Shown: in pieces, positions 1 to 5,888 of the stretch
How positions within the stretch are numbered: position 1 is the first letter of the stretch
Layout of the letters: each line of letters starts with the position of its first letter
Assembly: GCA_016303035.1 (NCBI GenBank)
Contig: JAEDML010000050.1
Span: 1 to 8,462, forward strand
Reading direction: 5' to 3'
Origin: Clostridiaceae bacterium
GTDB taxonomy: Bacteria > Bacillota > Clostridia > Oscillospirales > Acutalibacteraceae
DNA: 8,462 nt
The notes under the pieces: generated by a model
What the model saw: only the letters and a program-made list of their open reading frames with translations
Told to the model about the DNA's origin: nothing
Databases searched by the model: none
Made by a program: the position numbers and the translations under genes

Positions 1-71
1 ATGTAGCTCTTTACAAGGGCTGTGATATCGACAAGCCGAGAAACCTTGCAAAATCAGTAACGGTTGAATAA
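1..71 (+). CDS. glmS: glmS, 3' end only (glutamine-fructose-6-phosphate aminotransferase)
   Basis: Only the C-terminal end is present. Read in the frame that begins at base 3, the codons end in DKPRNLAKSVTVE followed by TAA at 69-71. This is the hallmark C-terminus of GlmS, whose last residues are nearly invariant; the E. coli enzyme ends DQPRNLAKSVTVE. The two bases before the first full codon (AT) fit the CAT codon for the His that precedes Val-Ala in the family. GlmS makes glucosamine-6-phosphate from fructose-6-phosphate and glutamine in the cytoplasm, the first step towards UDP-GlcNAc and cell wall. The C-terminal tail belongs to the isomerase domain and helps build the active site. The gene converges on the oxidoreductase gene that follows. 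The start, any glmS ribozyme and the rest of the protein lie outside the window. Confidence 0.9.
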   Translation, partial: VALYKGCDIDKPRNLAKSVTVE

Positions 72-73
72 TA

Positions 74-120
74 AATATAGGCTGACGGGAGTCAACTTCC
101 GTCAGCCTATATTATTTCTT
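74..120. terminator. Bidirectional intrinsic terminator between glmS and the oxidoreductase
   Basis: A perfect 15-bp inverted repeat pairs 74-88 with 99-113. It can extend inward by three more pairs (one of them G-T) to close on a TCAA loop at 92-95. A T-rich stretch (ATTATTTCTT, 111-120) follows on the plus strand, and an A/T-rich stretch follows in the minus direction. It starts 3 bases after the glmS stop and ends about 6 bases from the convergent gene's stop, so it probably serves both genes. Confidence 0.85.
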
Positions 121-1420
121 AAACAAGTCCTTTTTTTACTGCCGGATTATCAATGACATTCCCGTCTCTGTCAAACCTTGAGCCGTGACAGGGGCAATCC
201 CATGTATGCTCCTGCTTATTCCACTTTAAAGCACACCCCATATGGGAGCACCGTTTTGTGACGGGCGTTGCAAGCTCCAGCACCGCACTGCCTAAATTTG
301 CGAAGAGCTGCAATGTCAGCGAGCTTCTGTCGGTGCCGAAAACTTCGGAATATTTATTCTCTTTACCCATAACCGCGTCGGTAAGTATATGTGACGCGAC
401 AAGCGAGGTTGTCATTCCCCAAAGGTTAAAGCCCGAGGCGACAAATACATTAGGCAGCGAGGCGCTGTATCTGCCTATATAAGGAATTCCGTCAAGGCTT
501 TCGCAGTCCTGATTTGCCCAGCGATATTTTTCTTTTGCTTTAGGGTAATATTGCGAAGCAAAACGGCTCACCGTCTCAAAGCCACAACCCTTACCCGTTC
601 GTTTTGTACCGCCGCCGATAATAAGCAGGCCGTTGTAGTTTCGTAAATAAAAGCCGTCCTTATCGAAATTATCTACGGTACAGCCTATATCCGAAGCGTT
701 TTCATAGGCGATTACATATGAACGGCGCTGATAAAGCTTTACAAAGTAAAAGCCGTGACTGTTTATAAAGGGAAAATGCGTAGCAACTATTATCCTTTTG
801 GCGTTTATAACCCCGTTTTTTGTATATGCCGTTGTTTTATCGAGCCGATTTACAAATGTATGCTCGTAAATATTAAGTCCCTTTACCGCGTTACTTAAGA
901 ATTTAAGCGGATGAAACTGCGCCATTTCCGGAAATTTTACGGCGCCCGCAACCTTAAACGGCAGCGGTGTTTTCCTCGTAAAGGAGGCGTTAAAGCCGAG
1001 CCTTTTCAGAGTTTTCGCCTCTTTATCAAGTTTTTCGCTGTCATAAAGCGTATACATAAACGAAGGCTTGCGCTCAAAATCGCAGGGTATTTTTTTGCTT
1101 AAATCGGCAAATTCGTTTACGGCATCAAGATTCGCTTTAAGGTAAAGACGCGCCTTTTCTTCGCCGAATTTTTTTACAATATCCTGATAAAGAGTATCGT
1201 GCTGTGCGGTAAGCACCGCCGTAGTGCCCTTGGTAATTCCGCCGCCCACGGTTTTACCCTCGGCAAGGACATAATCCACGCCTGCTTCCTTTAGCCTTAA
1301 AGCGCACAAAACGCCGGCCATTCCTCCGCCTATAATAAGCACATCGGTATTGACGGTGCCTTTAAGCGAAGGGAAGGTCGGCATTTTAATATTTTTTGTC
1401 CAAAGATATTCAATACTCAA
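119..1420 (-). CDS. FAD-dependent oxidoreductase (DAO fold) with C-terminal Rieske [2Fe-2S] motif, YhfW-like
   Basis: This 433-residue protein has an N-terminal dinucleotide-binding motif (VLIIGGGMAG, residues 27-36) followed by an acidic residue near 54, as expected for FAD in the D-amino-acid-oxidase/glycine-oxidase fold. That domain runs to about residue 360. The C-terminus carries both Rieske boxes. CSHMGC (391-396) supplies ligands C391 and H393, and CPCHGS (409-414) supplies C409 and H412. C396 and C411 are the pair that forms a disulfide in respiratory-type Rieske proteins. The overall plan matches B. subtilis YhfW, for which I know no established substrate. The start is TTG at 1418-1420, backed by a GAGGTG ribosome binding site 7 bases upstream. 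From memory, YhfW-like relatives are about 500 residues, and here the strands that normally precede Rieske box I appear to be missing. There is no signal peptide, so it is cytoplasmic. It lies 51 bases downstream of pdp on the same strand with no clear terminator between, so it may be co-transcribed with cdd-pdp. The fold is clear; the substrate and electron partner are unknown. Confidence 0.88.
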   Translation of the reverse strand: MSIEYLWTKNIKMPTFPSLKGTVNTDVLIIGGGMAGVLCALRLKEAGVDYVLAEGKTVGGGITKGTTAVLTAQHDTLYQDIVKKFGEEKARLYLKANLDAVNEFADLSKKIPCDFERKPSFMYTLYDSEKLDKEAKTLKRLGFNASFTRKTPLPFKVAGAVKFPEMAQFHPLKFLSNAVKGLNIYEHTFVNRLDKTTAYTKNGVINAKRIIVATHFPFINSHGFYFVKLYQRRSYVIAYENASDIGCTVDNFDKDGFYLRNYNGLLIIGGGTKRTGKGCGFETVSRFASQYYPKAKEKYRWANQDCESLDGIPYIGRYSASLPNVFVASGFNLWGMTTSLVASHILTDAVMGKENKYSEVFGTDRSSLTLQLFANLGSAVLELATPVTKRCSHMGCALKWNKQEHTWDCPCHGSRFDRDGNVIDNPAVKKGLV

Positions 1421-1421
1421 A

Positions 1422-1463
1422 ATTTTACACCTCGCGTTTATTATCTGCGCAAAAGTGTAAAAT
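1422..1463 (-). promoter_or_regulatory. 9-bp inverted repeat over the oxidoreductase ribosome binding site
   Basis: ATTTTACAC (1422-1430) and its exact reverse complement GTGTAAAAT (1455-1463) flank a 24-base spacer in the gap between pdp and the oxidoreductase. In the minus-strand RNA the 3' arm covers part of the GAGGTG ribosome binding site (1428-1433). A hairpin could therefore limit translation of the oxidoreductase, or the DNA palindrome could be a protein site. The long loop and short T-run make it a poor terminator. Confidence 0.4.
1428..1433 (-). promoter_or_regulatory. Ribosome binding site supporting the TTG start of the oxidoreductase
   Basis: On the minus strand GAGGTG lies 7 bases before TTG (1420-1418). 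No ATG or GTG with a comparable site is seen at the N-terminus, and the FAD motif begins about 26 residues in, the usual distance for this fold. Confidence 0.7.
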
Positions 1464-1471
1464 ATATATTT

Positions 1472-2770
1472 TTATTTAATTACCTTATATATAAGCGGCC
1501 CCTGTTTCGGCTTTTCCGACCCTATTTTATATGCCCTAAAAAGGGTCTCTGCCGCTTCCGAAATTCTGTTTTTACTGCCGTAAACCGTGGCAAGAGGCTC
1601 GCCTTGGTTTACATAATCCCCTGTTTTCTTTTTTAAGATTATTCCGGAGCTAAGGTCAATAACATCTTCCTTTTTCTCCCTGCCCGCGCCGCTTATACAC
1701 GCCGCTCTGCCGACCGCCTCACAATCCATTGAGGTTATATATCCGTCGCTTTCGGCAAAGATTTCGCGTGACGACTCGGAATTTGGAAAATCCCTTTCCC
1801 CCGTAATAAGGCGCACATCTCCTCCCTGCAGTTTTACTGCTTTTACAAATGTTTCAAACGCCCTGCCGTTTTTTATTACCTCTTTTACCGAATTTACCGC
1901 TTCGTCATATCCGCAATCAAAGCAGGAGCGGTACATTGCCGCCGAAAGCTCGGTACAAAGCTCGGTAAGGTCCGAGGGTCCCTCGCCTTTAAGCACCGAC
2001 ACCGCCTCGCGTATCTCAAGACTGTTACCAACAGCAAAGCCTAACGGAATATTCATATTTGTTATTAGCGCGGTCATTTTTCTGCCTGCGCTTTTCCCTA
2101 TTTTAACCATTTCTTTTGCCAGCTCTTCGGCGGACTCGGGCGTTTTCATAAACGCACCTGAGCCGTATTTTACATCAAGCACAATATGCTTTGCTCCTGC
2201 CGCCAGCTTTTTGCTCATAACGCTTGCCGCTATTAACGGAATACTCTCTACCGTTCCGGTTACATCCCTTATTGCATAAAGCCTCTTATCCGCAGGGGTC
2301 AGATTTCCGCTGTGCCCTGCAAGGCACATTCCGCACTCTGCCGCGTTGCGCAAAAATTCTTCTTCGGTAATATCTGTACGGTATCCGTCGATAGACTCAA
2401 GCTTATCCGTAGTGCCGCCTGTGTGACCGAGCCCTCTGCCCGACATTTTGGCGACGGTACACCCCAGCGCCGCCGCAACCGAGGCTACAATCGGGGTGGT
2501 TTTATCGCCCACTCCGCCCGTGCTGTGCTTATCTACCGTTTTATCGCCGAGTGATGATAAATCGAGCATATCGCCGCTCTCGGCCATTGCTAAGGTGAGC
2601 AGTACGGTCTCGCGGTCGCTCATTCCGACAAGCAGCATCGCCATAAGCAGAGCTGAAATCTGATAATCGGGAACAGAACCGTCGGTAACGCCCGATACAA
2701 AAAAATCTATCTCTTCCTTGCTAAGCTCGCCGCCGTCGCGTTTTTTAATTATAATATCGGTCATTCGCAT
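1472..2770 (-). CDS. pdp: Pyrimidine-nucleoside phosphorylase (thymidine phosphorylase family)
   Basis: This 432-residue protein is full length for the family. It catalyses phosphorolysis of uridine, deoxyuridine or thymidine to the free base and (deoxy)ribose-1-phosphate in the cytoplasm. The phosphate-binding segment KHSTGGVGDK is at 81-90. The family signature SGRGLGHTGGTTDKLE is at 110-125. The base-binding residues R168, S183 and K187 fall at the same numbers as in the Bacillus stearothermophilus enzyme, and K108 and H82 are present. The C-terminal third, with GxxLxxGxPLATVY-like segments near 385-397, matches the family's C-terminal domain. The first ATG (2768-2770) overlaps the end of cdd by 10 bases and gives MRMTDIIIKKRDG, close to the usual MRMYDLI start. 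A second ATG six bases on would give a four-base ATGA overlap with the cdd stop and cannot be excluded. A weak GGGG site is 10 bases before the first ATG. Whether it prefers thymidine or accepts both nucleosides cannot be told from sequence. The overlap implies translational coupling with cdd. Confidence 0.95.
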   Translation of the reverse strand: MRMTDIIIKKRDGGELSKEEIDFFVSGVTDGSVPDYQISALLMAMLLVGMSDRETVLLTLAMAESGDMLDLSSLGDKTVDKHSTGGVGDKTTPIVASVAAALGCTVAKMSGRGLGHTGGTTDKLESIDGYRTDITEEEFLRNAAECGMCLAGHSGNLTPADKRLYAIRDVTGTVESIPLIAASVMSKKLAAGAKHIVLDVKYGSGAFMKTPESAEELAKEMVKIGKSAGRKMTALITNMNIPLGFAVGNSLEIREAVSVLKGEGPSDLTELCTELSAAMYRSCFDCGYDEAVNSVKEVIKNGRAFETFVKAVKLQGGDVRLITGERDFPNSESSREIFAESDGYITSMDCEAVGRAACISGAGREKKEDVIDLSSGIILKKKTGDYVNQGEPLATVYGSKNRISEAAETLFRAYKIGSEKPKQGPLIYKVIK

Positions 2771-3171
2771 AATTTTTTCGCCCCGAAGCTTTCAGGGAGC
2801 AAATCCCCGATAGTAAAGCCCTTAATGTCCTTTCCGTTAAAAAGAATTATCTTAAAATCTTCACCGCAAAATTCGTTCATTACCTGCCTGCAAACGCCGC
2901 AGGGTGGGCAGAATCCGTCAACCGTGCCGTTTTTGCCGCCTACAACGGCAATGGCTGAAAATTCTCTTTTGCCATCAGATACCGCCTTAAAAAACGCCGT
3001 GCGTTCGGCGCAGACCGTTGATGAAAACGCCGCGTTTTCAATATTACAGCCTGTAAAAACGGTTCCGTCACGGCAAAGAAGCGCCGCTCCCACCTTAAAA
3101 TCGGAATACGGAGAATAGGAATTTTTGATTGCCTCTATGGCTATATCTGCTAACTCACGATCACTTTTCAT
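2761..3171 (-). CDS. cdd: Cytidine deaminase (homotetrameric, zinc)
   Basis: This 136-residue protein has the length of the small tetrameric cytidine deaminases such as that of B. subtilis. It deaminates cytidine and deoxycytidine to uridine and deoxyuridine. The zinc site is complete, with C54 in TVCAERTA and C91 and C94 in PCGVC. E56 is the proton shuttle. The substrate ribose contacts N43 and E45 lie in CNIENAAF (42-49). The ATG at 3169-3171 is preceded by GGGGTG with a 5-base spacer, and a strong promoter lies just upstream. Its product is a substrate of the overlapping downstream pdp gene, so the two form a pyrimidine-nucleoside salvage unit. No residue expected for activity is missing. 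Confidence 0.97.
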   Translation of the reverse strand: MKSDRELADIAIEAIKNSYSPYSDFKVGAALLCRDGTVFTGCNIENAAFSSTVCAERTAFFKAVSDGKREFSAIAVVGGKNGTVDGFCPPCGVCRQVMNEFCGEDFKIILFNGKDIKGFTIGDLLPESFGAKKLCE

Positions 3172-3204
3172 AGGCGCACCCCATTTTATTATCTTTCCTT
3201 TATT

Positions 3205-3233
3205 ATTTTACATTTATAACGAAAAAATGTCAA
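3205..3233 (-). promoter_or_regulatory. SigA-type promoter of cdd-pdp
   Basis: On the minus strand TTGACA (3233-3228) is followed by a 17-base spacer and TAAAAT (3210-3205). Transcription would start near 3198 and give a leader of under 30 bases before cdd. No operator palindrome is evident. Confidence 0.85.
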
Positions 3234-3243
3234 TTAAAGGCAT

Positions 3244-3278
3244 AAAAACAGCGTGCCGAAATATCCGACACGCGTTTT
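3244..3278 (-). terminator. Intrinsic terminator of the DUF3048 lipoprotein gene
   Basis: On the minus strand, directly after the lipoprotein stop codon, GCGTG (3273-3269) pairs with CACGC (3255-3251). Two more C-G pairs form inside after one mismatch, and flanking A and T runs extend the stem. A TGTTTTT tract (about 3250-3244) follows. It isolates this unit from the cdd promoter that begins within about 15 bases. Confidence 0.82.
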
Positions 3279-3280
3279 GA

Positions 3281-4321
3281 TTATCCTATTATCGGTTGAG
3301 AGGTATTCATATCCGCAATGCAAACCCACGAATTACCGGCGTTTACCGTAAGCGGAGTACCGTCTGTATTAGTGAACTTAATTGAATCCGAAGCATTTCC
3401 CTTGCTCCAATTTATCTGTGTATAGGTACCGTTTACGAAATAATATCCGCTGCCCGAAGTAAGAAAAACCTGCCTGTGCTTTCCGTCGGGATAATCCCTG
3501 ATTGTCGTAAGCAGTACAAACACATTCTTAAAGTTTTCGGTATTGCCCGAGGTATAATCCTTGCGGACGGTTCCGTTAAAGGAACGAATATATGTACCCG
3601 TTGCGGCGTCATAATTCATAGTGGTTTTATAGCTTGCCGAAAACGGCACCGTAACGCTGCCTGCCGCCGCTGACAGCGAGACCTGGGTTCCCTCGGGCGC
3701 AAAGCTTTGCCATGCGGACGCGTTGCTGTTTGCGGTTTTCCAACCGTCGTTTACAAGTCCCTGCCAAAGCCTGTCGCCGTAGGCATAAAGCGTATGCTCC
3801 GAAGCAAGACCGTTCTTTATGCGCGCGCCGTAATTCTTTTCGGAAAGCGTAACATCATCGGTATCCTTAAGGTGTGGCGCGCAGTATATCGGATCCTGAC
3901 CGTGATGAACATAAATTGCATTGTGACCCATTGCAAGGTCAACATACGGGTAGCGTGCAGAACGCACCGAGCCTATCCGCTCCACCCTTGAAACATCCTG
4001 ATAAACCGCCATAAGACGGGTTATTCCGCCCTCAACCTCGGTTTCGTATACAATATCAGCCTTGTCAAGTCCGTTCTGTACGGGCTGAGCGATGGATATA
4101 TTATTTACCATTATCGCCACCGCCCTGTCATCCGCCTTATCCGCCGATATATCGGAAAGACCGGTAAGCGGATTTACAACGCTTTTTACCGTTTCGGTCG
4201 GTGAGGACGGCGCCTCAGGCTCATCTCCGTTATCTACACTCAAAGTATCGGTCTTTTTAGAGCATCCGACAAAGGATAACAGACATATACACATTACCAC
4301 GGCTAAAAGCTTTTTATACAT
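3281..4321 (-). CDS. DUF3048 (YerB-like) lipoprotein
   Basis: This 346-residue protein is an exported lipoprotein. It has a charged start (MYKK), a hydrophobic core, and the lipobox FVGC with the acylated cysteine at residue 20. A low-complexity, Ser/Thr/Pro/Glu-rich linker (about 21-46) follows, typical of a tether between lipid anchor and folded domain. The folded part begins at NPLTGL (about 50-55) and carries the DUF3048 hallmarks RAVAIMVNN, PQNGL-like PVQNGLDKADIVYE, GGITRLMAVYQD and the strongly conserved SVRSARYPYVDLA, then YVHHGQDP. The length is close to B. subtilis YerB (about 330 residues). The molecular function of the family is unknown to me; it should sit on the outer face of the membrane. 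The ATG has an AAGGGG site 7 bases upstream. The gene has its own promoter and terminator, so it looks monocistronic. The C-terminus ends shortly after a conserved-looking Trp-containing strand and shows no sign of truncation. Confidence 0.9.
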   Translation of the reverse strand: MYKKLLAVVMCICLLSFVGCSKKTDTLSVDNGDEPEAPSSPTETVKSVVNPLTGLSDISADKADDRAVAIMVNNISIAQPVQNGLDKADIVYETEVEGGITRLMAVYQDVSRVERIGSVRSARYPYVDLAMGHNAIYVHHGQDPIYCAPHLKDTDDVTLSEKNYGARIKNGLASEHTLYAYGDRLWQGLVNDGWKTANSNASAWQSFAPEGTQVSLSAAAGSVTVPFSASYKTTMNYDAATGTYIRSFNGTVRKDYTSGNTENFKNVFVLLTTIRDYPDGKHRQVFLTSGSGYYFVNGTYTQINWSKGNASDSIKFTNTDGTPLTVNAGNSWVCIADMNTSQPIIG

Positions 4322-4353
4322 TGATATTCCCCTTAATGTTAAAACTGCATATT

Positions 4354-4382
4354 ATTATAATACAATATATACTCTTTTTCAA
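4354..4382 (-). promoter_or_regulatory. SigA-type promoter of the DUF3048 lipoprotein gene
   Basis: On the minus strand TTGAAA (4382-4377), a 17-base spacer and TATAAT (4359-4354) form a near-consensus promoter. The -35 box overlaps the stop codon of the upstream regulator gene (4381-4379). The predicted start near 4347 leaves a leader of about 26 bases with an AAGGGG ribosome binding site at 4334-4329. Confidence 0.87.
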
Positions 4383-5770
4383 GAGCGCGAGACGAATTTT
4401 TGTCGAAATACTGTCTTACCGAAATCTGTTTCCCAACAACGGTCAAGTGCCGTAACGGCGGAATGAATATCCTCAGGCATTATACCGCCGAAGCACAGCC
4501 TTACCTCCCCGTAATTTTCGGACGGTATAAGCCTTATTCCCGATTTAAGCGCGGTTTTGCAAAGCTCGTCGGAGGACGCCTTATAGACGGTTTTAAGCAA
4601 AACGGTAAGCGAGGTTTCAAACAGCTCAAGGGAAGAAAATGCGGTTATATTTTCTTTAAGTTCGTCACAGAGAATCCGGCTTTTACGGTTATAGAGCTTT
4701 CTGAGCTTTCTTAGGTGCCTTTCAAGCGCGCCGCTTTCGATATAGCTTGTAAGCGCCAGCTGCTCGGTCTTGCCGCAGGTCTGATTGTAATAATTTTTAC
4801 GGCTTTCAAAAACATCCGCAAGATAATCAGGCAAAACCATATAGGCAATACGCACGCTCGGCAGCAGCAGCTTTGAAAAACTGCCGATATATATAACGCG
4901 CTCGCTTTCCTTACCCTGAAACGCCGGTACGCCGCGCGCGGAATACCTCAATTCCCCATTATAGTCATCCTCAATTATTATTCTGCCGTCCTTTTTCCCG
5001 ACCCACTCGCTTAAAGCGGCTCTTCGGCGGCTTAATCCCGAAACGCTGATTTTTGACAGCTGTGACGGCATAAGAAATACTACATCGCTGTCCGCCGCTT
5101 CAAGGGCTGAAATTTTAACACCGTTAACATCCGAATCAAGCGCCTTGCACGGTATACCGTAATCACCGAATATACATTCCGCCTGCTTAAAGCCTCCGTT
5201 TTCTATACCGACCGAGCTTATACCCTTTAAAAGTCCGCAAATTATGTGAAGCAGCGGACCCGTTCCTGCTCCGATAACGATATTTCTTTCGTTACATACC
5301 ACGCCGCGCGCCTTAAAGGCATAGGCGGCAAGTGCGCGCCGCAGTCTCGGCTCGCCCTGAGGATCGCCGTAGGATATAAGCTGCTCGGAATCGTTAAGCG
5401 CGGCTCGCACCGTTTTACGCCAAAGTGCGGTATCCGCCGAATTAACATCGATTTTTTGCGACGAAAAATCGTAAAGTATTTTTTGCGTTTCTTTTTCGGT
5501 TTCATATTTTTTTTCGGGGCGTTCGCTTTTTTTGCATATGTAATAACCCCTTTGCGGACGGCTTTCCGCAATACCTTCAATACACAGGCGCATATAGGCG
5601 TTTTCTATCGTTGTGCGGCTTATCTTAAGCTGTGCCGCCGCCTCTCTTATCGACGGCAGACGCTCACCCACGGCTATTTCATCGGCCGCGGCGGCCGCCG
5701 CTATTTGCCTGTATATTTCGGTATACATAGCCCCCTCAGTGCAGGACATATCAAGAAAATCAAGCAGCAA
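4379..5770 (-). CDS. MocR/PdxR-type transcriptional regulator (GntR winged helix fused to an aminotransferase-like domain)
   Basis: From the proposed TTG start this is a 463-residue protein, typical for MocR regulators. Residues about 12-80 form a GntR winged helix, with GERLPSIREAA and the recognition helix in ISRTTIENAYMRL. A charged linker (about 80-97) follows, then a fold-type I aminotransferase-like domain. Recognisable segments are YGDPQGEPRLRRAL, IIIEDDYNGELRY with the Asp expected to pair with the PLP ring nitrogen, and IGSFSKLLLPSVRIAY with the PLP Schiff-base lysine at about residue 300. Family members bind PLP and often a second ligand, and many control vitamin B6 genes or amine metabolism. 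The motif usually read as TPSHQFPTG in MocR proteins is here MPSQLSKIS, so part of the cofactor pocket is divergent. The start is chosen at TTG 5770-5768 because AAAGGAGGG lies 6 bases upstream. A longer reading from GTG at 5836 has no ribosome binding site and would begin at or near the likely transcription start. It is divergent from the ECF S-component gene, which is its most likely target besides itself. Confidence 0.88.
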   Translation of the reverse strand: MLLDFLDMSCTEGAMYTEIYRQIAAAAAADEIAVGERLPSIREAAAQLKISRTTIENAYMRLCIEGIAESRPQRGYYICKKSERPEKKYETEKETQKILYDFSSQKIDVNSADTALWRKTVRAALNDSEQLISYGDPQGEPRLRRALAAYAFKARGVVCNERNIVIGAGTGPLLHIICGLLKGISSVGIENGGFKQAECIFGDYGIPCKALDSDVNGVKISALEAADSDVVFLMPSQLSKISVSGLSRRRAALSEWVGKKDGRIIIEDDYNGELRYSARGVPAFQGKESERVIYIGSFSKLLLPSVRIAYMVLPDYLADVFESRKNYYNQTCGKTEQLALTSYIESGALERHLRKLRKLYNRKSRILCDELKENITAFSSLELFETSLTVLLKTVYKASSDELCKTALKSGIRLIPSENYGEVRLCFGGIMPEDIHSAVTALDRCWETDFGKTVFRQKFVSRS

Positions 5771-5776
5771 AACAAT

Positions 5777-5785
5777 CCCTCCTTT
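5777..5785 (-). promoter_or_regulatory. Strong ribosome binding site fixing a TTG start for the MocR regulator
   Basis: On the minus strand AAAGGAGGG (5785-5777) is followed by 6 bases and TTG (5770-5768). It is the best ribosome binding site in the window. It places the start 22 codons inside the longest open frame, whose extra N-terminus contains a basic, hydrophobic run unlike the family. Confidence 0.8.
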
Positions 5786-5841
5786 AAAAACTGTCCTTTT
5801 AAAAAAAGATAAAATTGGATATTTTAATATGTACACTTTAC

Positions 5842-5850
5842 TGCTATAAT
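5842..5850 (+). promoter_or_regulatory. Extended -10 promoter of the ECF S-component gene
   Basis: TGCTATAAT (5842-5850) is an extended -10 element (TGnTATAAT). The hexamer 17 bases upstream is only TTTTAA (5822-5827), so the TGn presumably compensates for a weak -35, a pattern often seen where an activator helps. Transcription would start near 5857 and leave a leader of about 32 bases, too short for a riboswitch. Confidence 0.7.
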
Positions 5851-5877
5851 ACTATCACACAAAACAAAAAAATTCAA
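5849..5877 (-). promoter_or_regulatory. Possible promoter of the MocR regulator, overlapping the divergent one
   Basis: On the minus strand TTGAAT (5877-5872), a 17-base spacer and TAGTAT (5854-5849) make a moderate SigA-type promoter. Its -10 box overlaps the -10 box of the plus-strand promoter. Predicted initiation near 5842 leaves about 70 bases before the TTG start. The match is imperfect and other A/T-rich hexamers lie nearby. Confidence 0.4.
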
Positions 5878-5888
5878 GGAGAGAAAAA

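Noticed and set aside
2312..2663. Plus-strand open frames opposite pdp.
   Set aside because: They are antisense to conserved pdp motifs (phosphate site and family signature) and have no domain or start signal of their own.
5684..5702. Very GC-rich GGC/GCC run containing a NotI-like site.
   Set aside because: It encodes the Ala-rich helix (AAAAAA) early in the winged-helix domain of the regulator; it is explained by codon use and is not a separate element.
5246..5812. Long plus-strand open frame (188 codons) opposite the MocR gene.
   Set aside because: It lies wholly within the well-supported regulator gene and its leader, and has no ribosome binding site or recognisable domain. It looks like an antisense shadow.
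5771..5836. A 22-codon N-terminal extension of the MocR protein starting at GTG 5836.
   Set aside because: No ribosome binding site precedes it, it would begin at or near the likely transcription start, and it spans the excellent AAAGGAGGG site that serves TTG at 5770.
5851..5888. Possible riboswitch upstream of the ECF S-component gene, as often seen for vitamin transporters.
   Set aside because: The predicted leader is only about 32 bases, A-rich and without stems, so no TPP, FMN or folate aptamer can fit.
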